64,000 nucleotides of DNA from Calothrix anomala FACHB-343 (GCF_014696435.1 NZ_JACJQG010000053.1:1-64000), one strand, 5' to 3'; positions 19,170 through 29,924 are shown, counted from the first letter of the stretch. The notes: a model not told the origin generated them from the letters alone. Program-made: numbers and translations.

Positions 19170-19625
19170 AGAGTTTAGTCCAATATAATTTATTTGTTTT
19201 TGTTGTTAAATAATTAGACAATTTAGTCAGGTGAATGTTCCTAATTATTTTGTCTTTTTAGAAACCGTGACTTAAGTCATGACTGGTGAGCTAGACATAT
19301 ATATAAAGTCATAAATGAAGTCAAAAAAGCGCAATCTATAATCTGGAATAATTTTATAATTACCCCAGATTATGTATGGATATTGAGTTTATTTATTCAA
19401 AACCTGACACGGCGATCCGGATGAAATGTAGGATAAGCTTGGATTTGTGAAAATATGACAGATTATGTAATATCACTGGTAGATAAAGTTAATTAAATAC
19501 AATTTATGAAAATAACAATTTGGCAGAGATAAGAATTAAAAAAAATAAGCGATCGCATACATCTAAAAAGTAGCGATCGCGCATTAGGGATGATTAAATT
19601 CACGACTTAAATCTAATTAAGCCTA
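19170..19625. other. AT-rich intergenic region, promoter of the SLH protein gene
   Basis: About 455 bp, AT-rich. It contains two GCGATCGC octamers near 19550 and 19574 and no open frame of note. It separates two paralogous minus-strand genes, so each probably has its own promoter. Confidence 0.5.
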
Positions 19626-20327
19626 TTAGCGGGATAGTGCCAAACTAGAAGTTAAAGTAATGTCTAAATCTTGCTGAGGACGTAAGACGTAAACATCTGC
19701 TTGTTTTTTCCGCAACAGGATACTTGCTAAAGCACCAGCAGCTGCACCACCTACAGGTTCTAAAACTTCTATTTTGCGGTTACCAGTAATTAGTGAAATT
19801 ACAGTCGCTGCACCTGCACCAATAGCAGCATCTGTTAAAATACTACCTGTATCTGCACCTTGGGAGATTCTTTCAGTTTGGGAATATGTGCGCGAAGTAG
19901 CATTAATTTGCTGACGGCGACCAGAAGGAAATACTAATTCTTGGGCGACAAATCGGACACCTTTGTTTTTGTTATTATTACTGTTACTGTTACTGTTACC
20001 TGAATAAACTCCACCCAGGGTTACAGGTTCTAATCTACCAATAACATCAGTTCCTTGAGGAATCAATACATTTCTGTTCCGATCAATAATATCGCTTTCT
20101 ATCTTTAGTGTTAGCGCTAAAGTTTCCCCTGGATTAACAATTACTTTTTCTTTTTCATAAGTAACAGGCAATGTTACATTGGAAGGAATAGTAACTACTC
20201 GGGATTGGTTAATATTGTATTGGGCACTAGCAGGAGCAGAGGTAAATAAAGGAGTAATTGCACCTGTAGTAATTGCCATTGCCATTAAGGCAGCTGTTCC
20301 TGATTTCCAACGATAAATAGTTGTCAT
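19626..20327 (-). CDS. Exported protein paralogous to the C-terminal half of the SLH protein
   Basis: 233 residues. The signal peptide (RWKSGTAALMAMAITTGAI ... SAPASAQ) nearly matches that of the SLH protein. The mature part has the same order of elements: VTIPSNVTLPVTYEK, LIPQGTDVIGRLEP, RFVAQELVFPSG, QINATS, then the Gly/Ala-rich stretches DAAIGAGAATVISLITG and GGAAAGALASILL, and an LRPQQDLDITL end. A low-complexity Asn/Ser run (about residues 108-120) interrupts it. It is exported and probably envelope-associated. Function unknown. It lacks SLH domains. Confidence 0.75.
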   Translation of the reverse strand: MTTIYRWKSGTAALMAMAITTGAITPLFTSAPASAQYNINQSRVVTIPSNVTLPVTYEKEKVIVNPGETLALTLKIESDIIDRNRNVLIPQGTDVIGRLEPVTLGGVYSGNSNSNSNNNKNKGVRFVAQELVFPSGRRQQINATSRTYSQTERISQGADTGSILTDAAIGAGAATVISLITGNRKIEVLEPVGGAAAGALASILLRKKQADVYVLRPQQDLDITLTSSLALSR

Positions 20328-20821
20328 GGTAGGGTTTCCGTTTCAGTCTCTTGAGATAATTTAAGGACGCAGATTTACTGAAATTGTTTCTGAATATTTT
20401 GCAACCTGCCTACAGGCATATTCCGTAGATAAAGTATTTTTAAGACGCGCATTATTTGCGATCGCTCTTGAGCTTTTTTATGCTGCTAATACGCGCCTAT
20501 TAATAAGTTCGATTAGTTAGTTCAGTATATATAGGAGATATGACAGCAATCTTGGTTAGATTGTTCCCGAAGTTTTTATATCTGTGTCAACCATTGCAAT
20601 TAATGCAATTAAAAAGATTACCATATCATATTATTAGGCATGTTTTAACTCATAAGGGCGAGAAAACCTCGCCCCTACAATTTGCGATAATTGATTTTCT
20701 GGTATTTCCTGAGCAATTGGTCGATACACTTGGTTTTAGCGCCAAAAATCAGAAAACTTAGACTTTCAAAATTCCATGAATGCAGATATTTGGGCAAAAA
20801 TCAAGGACAGATAGCTAAAAA
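20328..20821. other. Intergenic region, promoter side of the exported paralogue
   Basis: About 490 bp. Near 20655 there is a small AGGGCGAGAAAACCTCGCCCCT hairpin. An open frame at 20540-20761 (+) runs through that hairpin and has no family features, so it is not called. Confidence 0.5.
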
Positions 20822-21091
20822 TTAAACATTTGTAGGTTGTTCATTCAGCAATTGCGCCATTGCTTCATCTACAGTTTTATTGAGATATACAGCACGTTCA
20901 TCTACTGCTCTTACCCAGTTGATAGGAAACCAGTGATGTTTTCCATCATGAGCATTATTTTTAGTCAATTTGATGTAGTTACCATTTTCTACAGCATCGA
21001 CATTACCAATATGTGTATCAGATGCTCCTGCTAAACCGCCAGAGCCTTCTGCATAGACTGGTAAATGTTCTTTAATCTTTGAGATCTCCAT
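20822..21091 (-). CDS. DUF2171-family protein
   Basis: 89 residues. MEISKIKEHLPVYAEGSGG, HIGNVDAVENGNYIKLTKN, HHWFPINWVRAVDERAVYL and a C-terminal DEAMAQL segment follow the DUF2171 pattern, a small beta-barrel-like domain related to PRC-barrel proteins. No membrane segment. The function is unknown; relatives occur in stress-induced gene sets, which is family lore. It lies 44 bp downstream of the 71-aa gene and is probably in one transcript with it. Confidence 0.78.
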   Translation of the reverse strand: MEISKIKEHLPVYAEGSGGLAGASDTHIGNVDAVENGNYIKLTKNNAHDGKHHWFPINWVRAVDERAVYLNKTVDEAMAQLLNEQPTNV

Positions 21092-21135
21092 TTTTAGCCT
21101 CTGATTAAATACTTAAAAAGTCTCTTCGTCAAAGC

Positions 21136-21351
21136 TTATTTATTTGTGTTATTTCCTTCCTTAGCTGGACGTTGGGTAGCGGGAGGATAATTAACAGCTT
21201 CGTCAACTCTGAGAGTTTCAGTATTAGTTAACTCTTCTGGTAGTAAGTCTTCGGGATTTACTGCTTCATCTACAGCGTCATCAATTACCCCATTAGCATT
21301 AACATTGGGTTTGTTAGAACTACCCTTATGATTAGCATGACCGCTAGGCAT
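21136..21351 (-). CDS. Small acidic protein of unknown function (71 aa)
   Basis: MPSGHANHKGSSNKPNVNA at the N-terminus, then an acidic, probably disordered body (IDDAVDEAVNPEDLLPEEL ... LRVDEAVNYPP). AGGGGGA lies 5 nt before the ATG, a good ribosome-binding site, and the gene sits 44 bp ahead of the DUF2171 gene. DEAVN occurs twice. No family recognised. Confidence 0.6.
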   Translation of the reverse strand: MPSGHANHKGSSNKPNVNANGVIDDAVDEAVNPEDLLPEELTNTETLRVDEAVNYPPATQRPAKEGNNTNK

Positions 21352-21469
21352 GATTTCCCCCTAACTTTTATCACCAAACATCTTTAGCTTAGATTTTTGG
21401 TTTTGGGAAATACACTATCAGAAGGCTTAAAGGCTTAAAGAGTAAATCCTATCTGGAGTTATAAGCTGA

Positions 21470-21600
21470 TACGGTTCAGTTAAGGATAATTGTAGGTTGG
21501 GTTGAACGAAGTGAAACCCAACAAACCCCTGGAAATGTTGGGTTTCGTTCCTCAACCCAACCTACGCAGCTTAATGTTTTTGGCGCTAACTGAACTGTAT
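21470..21600. mobile_element. MITE-like element with a long inner hairpin (copy 1 of the GTAGGTTGGG module)
   Basis: The outer ends are inverted (ATACGGTTCAGTTA on the left; ATACAGTTCAGTTA as the complement of the right). The inner stem has GTAGGTTGGGTT...AAACCCAACA at 21492-21523 and its partner TGTTGGGTTTCG...CCAACCTAC at 21536-21565. The same inner stem recurs in opposite orientation at 48173-48251 with different outer ends. No coding capacity. Confidence 0.75.
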
Positions 21601-21680
21601 TGAGTTATCAGCTGATAGGAGTGTGAGTTAGTTTAACTATATCTGTGGTGTTTAAGCGATCGCACTTTTTATTGATAAAC

Positions 21681-22256
21681 TTACCAGATATCTTTTAAAG
21701 TCAGCACAAATCCAGATAGTATATCTTCTCCTAATAAACTAGCAGGAGATTGTAATATTTCAATATCTTGATTATGGCGATAAATTTCTACTGTTTTAGT
21801 TTCTAAATCAATTAACCAGCCTAATCTAGAACCATTATCTAGATATTCTTGCATTTTGTTGTGTAGCCTTTGCAAACAATCGCTAGCAGAACGTAATTCC
21901 ACCACAAAATCTGGACATACTGGTGCAAATCTTTCTTTTTGCTCCTGAGTCAGAGCATCCCATTTATTACGCCTTAACCAGGATGCATCAGGAGAACGAA
22001 CTGCTCCATTTGGTAAAGTAAAACCAGTAGAAGAACTAAAAGCAACACCTAGCAATTCATCACGATTCCATAACCCAAGTTGAGCAGTAATATTAACATT
22101 GCGATTACTAGTTAAACCTCCTACAAGAGGCATTAGCAGTAATGTTCCATCAGGTTTACGCTCAAATCTGATGAGTTCGTTTATTTGACAAAGCTGAAAA
22201 AATTGCTCATCTGTAAGCTGAATCACTGGGCTTAAATTGAGAGTTATAGCATCCAT
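21681..22256 (-). CDS. Uma2-family protein (restriction-endonuclease-like fold)
   Basis: 191 residues. Uma2 proteins have a PD-(D/E)XK nuclease-like fold and are strongly expanded in cyanobacteria. Visible signatures: FERKPDGTLLLMPLVGG, TGFTLPNGAVRSPDASWL (the Asp of the motif), CPDFVVELRSASD (the E-x-x motif), and GWLIDLETKTVEIYRHNQ. The usual ELRSPSD-type motif reads ELRSASD. Activity and target are unknown. It lies 22 bp downstream of xisI and is probably transcribed with xisH-xisI. Confidence 0.88.
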   Translation of the reverse strand: MDAITLNLSPVIQLTDEQFFQLCQINELIRFERKPDGTLLLMPLVGGLTSNRNVNITAQLGLWNRDELLGVAFSSSTGFTLPNGAVRSPDASWLRRNKWDALTQEQKERFAPVCPDFVVELRSASDCLQRLHNKMQEYLDNGSRLGWLIDLETKTVEIYRHNQDIEILQSPASLLGEDILSGFVLTLKDIW

Positions 22257-22278
22257 ACTCTGATAAGAGGATAATTAA

Positions 22279-22620
22279 CTAAGCTGTTGCAAACTCTGTA
22301 AATTTTCTAACATCTGGAGGTTGAAAAGCTAAGACAATCTCACTACTATTTACACCAAGCCTAATTAATTCAATCGCTATTCCCTCTTCTGTCCAGTCTT
22401 CTTCTATATATATTTTTTCATTTTTTATCCTAATATGAACATGAGTATATTTAAGTCTTTTGCTACCTTGCCAATCTACCGTCAACCAGAGATAATGATC
22501 GTTATTTTCATCAAATACTAAACAAGTTTCTGAATGAGTTTCGGGAGATTTGCGAGACAGGCTGTCATAGTCATTGAGTACCTGTTTAATTAACTCTCTA
22601 TATTGTCCTAATTTATCCAT
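22279..22620 (-). CDS. xisI: XisI family protein (fdxN element excision controlling factor-like)
   Basis: 113 residues starting [18 protein letters not shown], with [37 protein letters not shown] and [17 protein letters not shown]: the classic XisI pattern. XisH and XisI are needed with XisF for excision of the fdxN element in Anabaena heterocysts, but most homologues are scattered far from any excision element. It overlaps xisH by 13 bp, so translation is probably coupled. No xisF-type recombinase is in the window. Confidence 0.92.
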   Translation of the reverse strand: MDKLGQYRELIKQVLNDYDSLSRKSPETHSETCLVFDENNDHYLWLTVDWQGSKRLKYTHVHIRIKNEKIYIEEDWTEEGIAIELIRLGVNSSEIVLAFQPPDVRKFTEFATA

Positions 22621-23024
22621 AAAGTAATTTCCTCCCTTTCGTTGTTAAAAATAATAAATTCAATTTGATTGCGTTTAACGACTGCTTGAATAGATTTTCG
22701 TAGAAAGAAAGTATCAAATATTGTATCTCTAATTGCTAAATAAATTTCATAGTCTTTATTGGCTAATCTTAAAATATCGCGGTATAAGATATATTGCCCA
22801 AGAGCATTTTCAAAATCTTTCATAGGTGAAGGACTGATGAAACTCTTGATTTCAACAACTATTTTTCTTCCTTCTTGTTCTACTAATAAAGATTTTTCTA
22901 CAAATAAATCCGCATAAAGCTCTGCATCTTCATACTGCAAAAAATAAGGATCGGCTATAATTGTCCAGCCATCTTTAATTAAGGCATTTTTAACAGCATC
23001 ATGGTAAATGTCTTTTGCTGGCAT
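22608..23024 (-). CDS. xisH: XisH family protein, nuclease-like fold
   Basis: 138 residues from the ATG at 23022-23024 ([20 protein letters not shown]), the usual start of the family; an upstream in-frame start would add 11 residues. It has [20 protein letters not shown] followed by IKSF, the D...E-x-K pattern of PD-(D/E)XK nucleases, then [15 protein letters not shown]. It forms a pair with XisI through a 13-bp overlap. Function outside fdxN excision is not established. Confidence 0.92.
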   Translation of the reverse strand: MPAKDIYHDAVKNALIKDGWTIIADPYFLQYEDAELYADLFVEKSLLVEQEGRKIVVEIKSFISPSPMKDFENALGQYILYRDILRLANKDYEIYLAIRDTIFDTFFLRKSIQAVVKRNQIEFIIFNNEREEITLWIN

Positions 23025-23376
23025 TTTATTTCTGCTGACATCAGCTAATGTATTCACTATGATTACATTTATTATAATAATTGACTAAGGGATGTCTAAC
23101 GAAAAATCAGCGCGCGTAAACACACTCCGTAAACATCAGAAAGCGATCGCCTGTTGTGGAAGTGCGATCATAACTTTGGCAAGAAAGATATTTAGAATCA
23201 TTGACTTTAGGTATTGATTACTTTACACACAGCAATAGTTAAAATTTCATCCATCTAAGCATTTATGCTTTAGAGGATAAAGCTCATAATTAAGAGCTTA
23301 AGTATATTAAACTAATTTGCTACAGTATATTTCCTAAAAAAGCTATAATACAGGTATTGAGTTATACTTAAAAAAT
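23025..23376. promoter_or_regulatory. Divergent promoter region of xisH and the PIN gene
   Basis: About 350 bp between divergent starts. It is AT-rich, with one GCGATCGC at 23142 and no open frame. Both promoters must be here. No operator could be picked out by eye. Confidence 0.45.
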
Positions 23377-24531
23377 ATGCGAATCAGACAACCTACTCGT
23401 TTAGTAGCTTTAGACACAGAAGTATTTGATAGGGCAAACTTTAACTACCAATCTAAATCCTTCAAAAAACTTATAGAGCTAGTTAAAGATGGAAAGGTTT
23501 GCCTGTACTTGACTACAGTCACACAACAAAAAGTGATGGCTCATATTGAGAATTTAACACAACAAGCTTCTTCATCCTTCAAAAGCCTCCACAAACAGTT
23601 TCGCAAACAAGCTAAAATTATTCATAATTCTCTTAGATTCAAACCCTTATTAGATTCCTCCTTAAATGAAGAGGAATTATGTAATGAATTAAAAGAACAA
23701 TTTAATCAGTTTATCAAAGAATCACAGATAGAGATATTATCGGTAGATACTGTTTTAGCAGAATATGTTTTTAATAAATACTTCAAAATAATTCCTCCTT
23801 TTAAGGATGGGCAAAAGAAGCACGAATTTCCAGATGCATTTGCGATAGCAGCAATAGAAGAGAAGGCTAAAATTGAAAATAGAAGAATTTATGTGATCAG
23901 CGGTGATAGAGATTGGTTAGAAGCTTCTAATCAAAGTGAGTATTTAATATGCAAAGAAAGCATTGATAAATTATTGACAGAAATTATAGAACAGGAATCT
24001 ATAGAAGTAGATTTGTGCTACAAAATACTTGATGATAATTGGAACGAGGTTAAAAATGAAATATCAGATAGTTTTAGCTCTTTAGATTTTTCTTTAAGTG
24101 AAGACTTTGCACATGGTTACTTTGAATTGGGAAGTGAATCTATAGAAGTAGTAGTAGAAGCGATAAAAATTATTGATAAATCTATTGTAGATATAAATGA
24201 TGACGAATTTGAGTATCCAATTGTTACCTTTGAACTAAAGACTGAGGTTAGTTATACTGCTAATATTAGCTATGATAGTAAAGAATATGCTTATTGGGAT
24301 AGTGAAGATGATACATATTACGGGATTGAGAAAGTTGAAGGAACTGTAAATCAAAAACTTTTAATCTCTGTTGAATTAGAAATTATTTTATTCAGAGATG
24401 AATTAGATAATTTATGTTTTAATGCTGTTGATAACATTGACTTAGATCCAAACGGCTCAATCGGAAATATTGTGCTGACTCCTGATAAGTTTGAGGAGAT
24501 TCAGGAAGAGTTTGATTCTTGTTTCTTTTAG
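23377..24531 (+). CDS. PIN-like domain protein (DUF4935 type), 384 aa
   Basis: The N-terminal PIN-like nuclease domain (about 8-200) has the acidic residues Asp13 (LVALDTEVFD), Asp153 in KHEFPDAFAIAAI and Asp177/Asp179 in VISGDRDW, the layout of DUF4935/PIN_12 proteins. The C-terminal half (about 205-384) is acidic, rich in beta-type segments, and not recognised. PIN domains are RNases, often toxins. No small antitoxin gene is next to it, but xisHI is divergent. The gene is AT-rich with little HIP1 content compared with its neighbours, which suggests acquisition. Activity is inferred only from the acidic triad. Confidence 0.72.
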   Translation: MRIRQPTRLVALDTEVFDRANFNYQSKSFKKLIELVKDGKVCLYLTTVTQQKVMAHIENLTQQASSSFKSLHKQFRKQAKIIHNSLRFKPLLDSSLNEEELCNELKEQFNQFIKESQIEILSVDTVLAEYVFNKYFKIIPPFKDGQKKHEFPDAFAIAAIEEKAKIENRRIYVISGDRDWLEASNQSEYLICKESIDKLLTEIIEQESIEVDLCYKILDDNWNEVKNEISDSFSSLDFSLSEDFAHGYFELGSESIEVVVEAIKIIDKSIVDINDDEFEYPIVTFELKTEVSYTANISYDSKEYAYWDSEDDTYYGIEKVEGTVNQKLLISVELEIILFRDELDNLCFNAVDNIDLDPNGSIGNIVLTPDKFEEIQEEFDSCFF

Positions 24532-24541
24532 ATTAAAGTTA

Positions 24542-24562
24542 AGGCAGGCAATACGCCTGCCT
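24542..24562. terminator. Bidirectional terminator between the PIN gene and chlH
   Basis: Perfect 8-bp stem AGGCAGGC / GCCTGCCT with the 5-nt loop AATAC in the 39-bp gap between convergent genes, flanked by A/T-rich sequence on both sides. It could serve both strands. Confidence 0.75.
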
Positions 24563-24570
24563 AATTATTA

Positions 24571-27500
24571 CTATTCTATGCCTTCAATCCGGTCTTCAAC
24601 TTCTTGGTATAACTCGCGTAGGCGGTTTAAATTTTCCTCGCTAGTCTCCCAATAACCCCGTCCATTCACTTCCAACAAAGTTGATACAACTTTGCGGAAA
24701 GAATGAGGATTAAGATTCATCAACCGTTTTTGCATTTCTTCATCTTTGATGAAGGTTTCATTGGTATCTTCGTAAATCCAGTTATCTACAGCGCCAGCTG
24801 TCGCACTCCAACCCATTGTATTGACCAACCGCTTGGAGAGTTCGCGCACACCTTCGTAACCGTGAGATAGCATTCCCTCGTACCATTTGGGATTTAATAA
24901 TTTAGTACGAGCATCTAAGCGCACGGTTTCTGATAATGTCCGCACTTGGGCGTTAGCTGTGGTGGTGTCTGCAATGTAAGATGCTGGTGTTTTACCATCA
25001 CCCCGCAAACTTGCAACCAGCTTGGTGGGATCTGAGTCGAAATAATGGGAAACGTCCGTTAAGCTAATCTCGGAAGAATCGAGATTTTGGAATGTCGCAT
25101 CAGCAGTTTTCAAAGTGCTTTCAAAAATCTGCCGGGATTCGTCCATAATTCCGGGGTTATCGGAATTGAAGGCGAAGGATTTCCGCTTCAGGTACATTTC
25201 TTGTAATTCGGCTTCGCTATCCCAAGTGCTGTTTTCAACCGCCAAGTTAATATTTGACGAGTAGGAACCGGAAGCATTGGAGAAGACGCGGGTAGCTGCT
25301 TGACGCAGATTAATCCCCATTTCCTCAGCTTGTTGCAAGGCGTGTTTGCGGACAAAGTTCATTTCTAAGGGTTCGTCTACCTCAGCAGCCATCTTCACTG
25401 CTTGATCTAGCAGGTTCATTTGGTTGATGAACAAGTCGCGGAATACGCCAGAACAGTTGATGACAACGTCTATTCTCGGTCTGCCCAACTCTTCTAATGG
25501 TATTAATTCTAACTTGTTGACTCTTCCCAAAGCATCGGGAACAGGTCTAACACCAACCATCCACATGATTTGGGCTAGTGATTCCCCGTAGGTCTTGATG
25601 TTATCGGTTCCCCAAAGTACACAGGCGATGGTTTCCGGCCATTTACCGTCGTTTTCGGCTTTGTTTCTGGCTAACAGCCGATCCACAACGATTTTGGCTG
25701 ATTGTACCGCCGCAGTTGTGGGGATGGATTGGGGGTCAAGGGCGTGAATGTTCTTACCTGTGGGTAATACATCTGGGTTACGGATGGGGTCGCCACCGGG
25801 GCCGGGTAGGATGTATTCGCCTTCTAAGCCTTTGAGTAATCCACCGAGTTCGTTATCTGCACAAACTTGTTGTAAACAGAATTCCAAATACTCAAATAGT
25901 GGCTTTAAGGCGGCGTTATCAACTTTGGTATAGCCTGCTTGATGCAATGCTTCTACCCAAGGTTCTTTTTTACCCATGTTGAAGAAATTCAACCGGGAAA
26001 CCAGGGATACGCGACCTTCTGCGTCAGTTTGCTCTTTTACCAGGGCGCTAACTGCGGCGCGGGTAGCTAAGGTGATGTCTTGCAATAGCTGGACATCTTC
26101 TAAGATACCTCGGTCATTATTTTGGTAAATATCGTCAATGTTACGCCCAATGCTGTTGGCGATAATTCCCGGTAAGCCTTGAAGTCCTTCTTCTTGACGA
26201 TCTAAGCTAGCGATGTTGACCAGAGTTGCGATCGCTTCTTCGGCTGTCGGTGGTTTACCAATAATATGCAATCCACATGGCAACAACCGCGATTCAATTT
26301 CCATCAGCTTGCGGTACACGCTGCCAACAATATTATCCCGTTCATCTTCGGTCATATCCTTGGCATCGGTTTCTGGCAAGTCGATATCCTTATCCAGGTT
26401 CACCATCCGGCATTTATCCATGATGGAGTTAACAATGGGGATACCGCGTCCTGTGTCTTTCAGGGTTTGGTAAGAAGCAATCAATTCGCTGAGTTCTTTT
26501 AAACCCTTGTATAAACCAGCATTCTCAGCAGGTGGTGTCAGGTAGGAAATTGTCTCGGCATAGCTGCGGCGCTTGGCAATTGTGGCTTCGCTGGGGTTAT
26601 TGGCTGCGTAATAATACAGGTTAGGAATTGTGCCAATTAGTTGGTCTGGATAACAATCACCAGACATCCCCATTTGCTTACCGGGCATAAATTCCAGAGA
26701 ACCGTGAGTACCGAAGTGTAACACGGCATCAGCTTGCCAAACTTGCTCTAAATAGGTGTAGTAAGCAGCAAAACCGTGGTGCGGGCTAGCAGAACGGGAG
26801 AATAACAACCGCATCGGGTCGCCTTCATAACCAAAGGTAGGCTGGACGCCGATGAAGACATTGCCGAAATGCTTACCGTAAATCAGCAGATTTTGCCCAT
26901 CGCTGTTGAGATGTCCGGGAGGGGGGCCCCAGTTTTCTTCTAGGCGTTGGGAGTAAGGTGTCAATGCTTCATATTCTGGCACTGACATTTTATAGGCGAT
27001 GTTAAGTTCTGGGCTAGCGTACTGTGCTTGAGCATCGTGGATGACTTCTTGCATCAGCGCCTCGGCTGATTCCGGTAATTCCGGTAAATCGTAGCCGTTA
27101 TTTTTGAGCGCTTTCATCACCTCGTAAATGGAACCGAACACATCTAAATATGCGGCGGTACCCACATTCCCTTTATCAGGGGGGAAACTGAAAACGGTAA
27201 TGGCGACTTTTTTATCTAGTTTGGGTTTGCGGCGGAGATTTGCCCATTTTAAGGCGCGTTTGGCGACTACTTCCACACGGTCTTGGAGTGCGATCGCTTT
27301 TCCGGTAGCACCATCTCTACCTGATAAAATGATCGGCTCAATTGCTCCATCCAATTCCGGTATGGCAATTTGCAAGGCTACTTGAATTGGATGTAACCCT
27401 AAATCGCTATCCATCCACTCTTCTGTGGTTTGGAAGACTAAGGGTAAAGCTACCATGTAGGGACGATTTAACCGCTTGAGTGCGTCAATAGCTTTGGGAT

Positions 27501-28557
27501 GATCTTGTCTAGCCGGGCCGCCTACCAAAGCAAACCCAGTCAAAGAAATTACCGCATCTACTAAAGGTGTATTGGTAGTTGGTTCGTAAAAGTAAGCATC
27601 CACAGGCTTGGAGAAATCCAAACCACCCGCAAATACTGGTAGTACTTTGGCTCCCAGGGATTCTATCTCCTGGACGATCGCTACATAGTGAGCATCATCG
27701 CCTGTAACTAGGTGAGTACGTTGTAATACCAAACCCACACAGGGAGCTAAAGGATCTTTGAGATTCTTGGATATATCCTTACGGGCTGTGTACCAATTGA
27801 GGTATTCTCTTACATCCTCAAACATACTCGGAGCCAGGGGATGCCAAATTCCCAGATCGGGGTAAACCACTGGCGCTTGATATGTTGTCGAGGGCTGATT
27901 GGCTTTATCTACACCTTTTAATACATATTTATCAGTCAGCATCAGCAAGAAGTTTTCCAGGTTTTCTGGCGAACCTCCTAACCAATACTGAAAACTCAGC
28001 ATGAAATTGCGAGCATCTTGTGCTTTGTCCATTGGCAGAAACTTTAGCACCTGTGGCAAAGTCCGCAACAGTTTCAGCATCCCATCTTGGAAGCCTGCAC
28101 CGGATTTTTCTTTGCGCTTCCGCATGAATTGGGCGATCGCACTTTTGGATTGTCCCAATTGTGCCAGAGAAAAGCTGCCCATTTTGTTGAGGCGCATAAC
28201 TTCCGGCATTGAGGGGAATACAACAGCTACGTCTAAGCGATCGCGGTATGGTTCTACGGCGGCTACTACTTTCTGTGCTAAGTCTTCAATGAAAATCAGT
28301 GAGGCAATAAATATATTGGCACTCTCGATATCCCGCTTGAACTCCTCGTAGTTCTCTGAATCTCGGAGTTCCTCAATTAAGTACCCACTAATTTCAATCG
28401 CAAGGTTGGGATGGTTAGCGTTAATGGTACGAACAGCTTGCGACAATGCACTCTGGTACTGGGACTCAAGCACGACATAGACCACCTTGATTAAATTACG
28501 TCCGCGTAAATTATCAGGCGCAATATGTCTGATGGTGGACTTGACGTGGGTGAACAT
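24571..28557 (-). CDS. chlH: Magnesium chelatase subunit H
   Basis: The large subunit of the ChlHID complex inserts magnesium into protoporphyrin IX, the first step specific to chlorophyll. 1328 residues, full length. The N-terminal DUF3479-type domain (about 1-180, [20 protein letters not shown]) is followed by the CobN/Mg-chelatase body with [56 protein letters not shown] and the C-terminal [16 protein letters not shown] block. It is monocistronic, behind about 750 bp of intergenic DNA. chlD and chlI are not in the window. Nothing suggests damage. Confidence 0.98.
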   Translation of the reverse strand: MFTHVKSTIRHIAPDNLRGRNLIKVVYVVLESQYQSALSQAVRTINANHPNLAIEISGYLIEELRDSENYEEFKRDIESANIFIASLIFIEDLAQKVVAAVEPYRDRLDVAVVFPSMPEVMRLNKMGSFSLAQLGQSKSAIAQFMRKRKEKSGAGFQDGMLKLLRTLPQVLKFLPMDKAQDARNFMLSFQYWLGGSPENLENFLLMLTDKYVLKGVDKANQPSTTYQAPVVYPDLGIWHPLAPSMFEDVREYLNWYTARKDISKNLKDPLAPCVGLVLQRTHLVTGDDAHYVAIVQEIESLGAKVLPVFAGGLDFSKPVDAYFYEPTTNTPLVDAVISLTGFALVGGPARQDHPKAIDALKRLNRPYMVALPLVFQTTEEWMDSDLGLHPIQVALQIAIPELDGAIEPIILSGRDGATGKAIALQDRVEVVAKRALKWANLRRKPKLDKKVAITVFSFPPDKGNVGTAAYLDVFGSIYEVMKALKNNGYDLPELPESAEALMQEVIHDAQAQYASPELNIAYKMSVPEYEALTPYSQRLEENWGPPPGHLNSDGQNLLIYGKHFGNVFIGVQPTFGYEGDPMRLLFSRSASPHHGFAAYYTYLEQVWQADAVLHFGTHGSLEFMPGKQMGMSGDCYPDQLIGTIPNLYYYAANNPSEATIAKRRSYAETISYLTPPAENAGLYKGLKELSELIASYQTLKDTGRGIPIVNSIMDKCRMVNLDKDIDLPETDAKDMTEDERDNIVGSVYRKLMEIESRLLPCGLHIIGKPPTAEEAIATLVNIASLDRQEEGLQGLPGIIANSIGRNIDDIYQNNDRGILEDVQLLQDITLATRAAVSALVKEQTDAEGRVSLVSRLNFFNMGKKEPWVEALHQAGYTKVDNAALKPLFEYLEFCLQQVCADNELGGLLKGLEGEYILPGPGGDPIRNPDVLPTGKNIHALDPQSIPTTAAVQSAKIVVDRLLARNKAENDGKWPETIACVLWGTDNIKTYGESLAQIMWMVGVRPVPDALGRVNKLELIPLEELGRPRIDVVINCSGVFRDLFINQMNLLDQAVKMAAEVDEPLEMNFVRKHALQQAEEMGINLRQAATRVFSNASGSYSSNINLAVENSTWDSEAELQEMYLKRKSFAFNSDNPGIMDESRQIFESTLKTADATFQNLDSSEISLTDVSHYFDSDPTKLVASLRGDGKTPASYIADTTTANAQVRTLSETVRLDARTKLLNPKWYEGMLSHGYEGVRELSKRLVNTMGWSATAGAVDNWIYEDTNETFIKDEEMQKRLMNLNPHSFRKVVSTLLEVNGRGYWETSEENLNRLRELYQEVEDRIEGIE

Positions 28558-29309
28558 GCTTCCTCGGCTCCTTTGATGCGCGTTCTCTACTAGAAGTTCA
28601 TCACGGCTGATTTTGCCGTTCGTAACTTCGATTTATTTTTAGGAATATGAATTTTTTTTATCAGAAAACGTCTACCAAATGCTAATTTTGTCGTCTAACT
28701 GACACAAATCGATAAACATAATGAAATATTTCTTTGTAGATATTGCCTTTACCCATGAGTATTTGCTACACTGAATGTTAAAATATGTAAACAAATAGCT
28801 GGCAGCATTTATGTTTTGAGGGTTTAAATGCTTGCTAGTTAACCATAGAGCAATATTATTACTATCATTTTATATCGCTATTCTTCAGATAAAATTCTCT
28901 TTTTTCGGAAATATCAGATTCCAGAGAAGTAATATTGTATTTTCTGGTACAGAATTGAGTTTTTATTGCTAATAATTATCAAAAATTGAGTCATATTTAA
29001 TGAGTATGAGGATAAATAATCAAGCTTTTAGCCATAGAGCGTACAACCGGATAAACATAAATTTGCTGGTAATTAATTTAGCTTGATGCTTGATTTGAAG
29101 AAATAATGCGATCGCTTTAAAATTTATACAGCGAATTGCAATTTGGTGAGATCCAGATAATCATTGATTGTAGGGGCATTGGCACTGCCATGCCCAGAAG
29201 CGCGTACCTCATTTACCTGAAATATGCTGTATATAGTTACACATGCTTGATGATATATAACCAGTAATTTTGGCAACTGTATGTCAAAACTAGTAGAACG
29301 GCAAAATAT
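28558..29309. other. Long AT-rich intergenic region, chlH promoter and leader
   Basis: About 750 bp. The chlH-proximal 150 bp hold short palindromic stretches (for example around 28590-28625, CGGCTGATTTTGCCG). At 29186-29232 lies a 47-bp sequence (TGCCATGCCC.GAAGCGC..AC) that recurs at 36276-36321. No gene seen. Confidence 0.5.
29186..29232. repeat. 47-bp dispersed repeat, copy 1
   Basis: TGCCATGCCCAGAAGCGCGT ... ending CTGTAT. The copy at 36276-36321 matches at most positions (TGCCATACCCGAAGCGCAT ... CTGTAT). Both lie in gene-free DNA. Confidence 0.65.
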
Positions 29310-29912
29310 TTAACCTTCCTGTATCATCCAAACCAACATTCCCAACAGTTTCTCTACTGGGGGAACTGTGTAATCATTCAAGTCAATACTCAGTGTTTGT
29401 CCTGCTAATTTAAGAAAGCGCCAAGCCGTACCACTGCTGACGCTGCCATAAATGGTCTTAATTGGTATATTATTAGCTTCATTGAATTTTTGTGCAGCAA
29501 TCATTTCGGCTGCGCATTGTCCTAAACCAGGTTTTAAATCGCCTTTTTTCGCCTCAATAATCACGATTACCGGAGCTTCAATAAATATTTGTTCTGGCGA
29601 ACGGCTAATTAAAAAATCACAGACTCCACTTAAGCCTAAATCGGCTGCAACGGTGAAATCTTCACCCGAAAAAAAGCTGACTTTGCGTTCAAGTATTTTC
29701 CGAACTTCTACAAGAATAGGACTAATAATCAATTCTGAACGAGCTTTTTCCGAACCAGTAGCGGTTGCTAATGGTAGTCCTTCGCTTAAGGCTTCTTGCA
29801 AGTAAAGACTAGGTGCTATAGACTCTGTTTCCGGTAAAAAGCGTCCGTTTTCAACAATAGTTAAGTTAAATTCGCGTTTGACTTTTGACAGTGAGAAGTC
29901 ACTATAAGACAT
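29310..29912 (-). CDS. Nuclease-fold-like protein of unknown function (200 aa)
   Basis: MSYSDFSLSKVKREFNLTIV at the N-terminus; central SGVCDFLISRSP followed 15-20 residues later by VIVIIEAKKGDLKPGLGQCAAEM. The D...E-x-K spacing is that of PD-(D/E)XK nucleases. The end is LNDYTVPPVEKLLGMLVWMIQ. Similar stand-alone proteins are frequent in filamentous cyanobacteria. Target and partner are unknown. It lies downstream of the Rpn-type gene and its duplicated tail, all on the minus strand. Confidence 0.6.
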   Translation of the reverse strand: MSYSDFSLSKVKREFNLTIVENGRFLPETESIAPSLYLQEALSEGLPLATATGSEKARSELIISPILVEVRKILERKVSFFSGEDFTVAADLGLSGVCDFLISRSPEQIFIEAPVIVIIEAKKGDLKPGLGQCAAEMIAAQKFNEANNIPIKTIYGSVSSGTAWRFLKLAGQTLSIDLNDYTVPPVEKLLGMLVWMIQEG

Positions 29913-29924
29913 GAGTAATAAAGC

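Noticed and set aside
20540-20761. 73-codon plus-strand frame
   Set aside because: Runs through an AGGGCGAGAAAACCTCGCCC hairpin repeat; no domain and no neighbour context.
21681-23057. A complete fdxN-type excision element
   Set aside because: xisH and xisI are present but there is no xisF recombinase and no matching direct repeats in the window.
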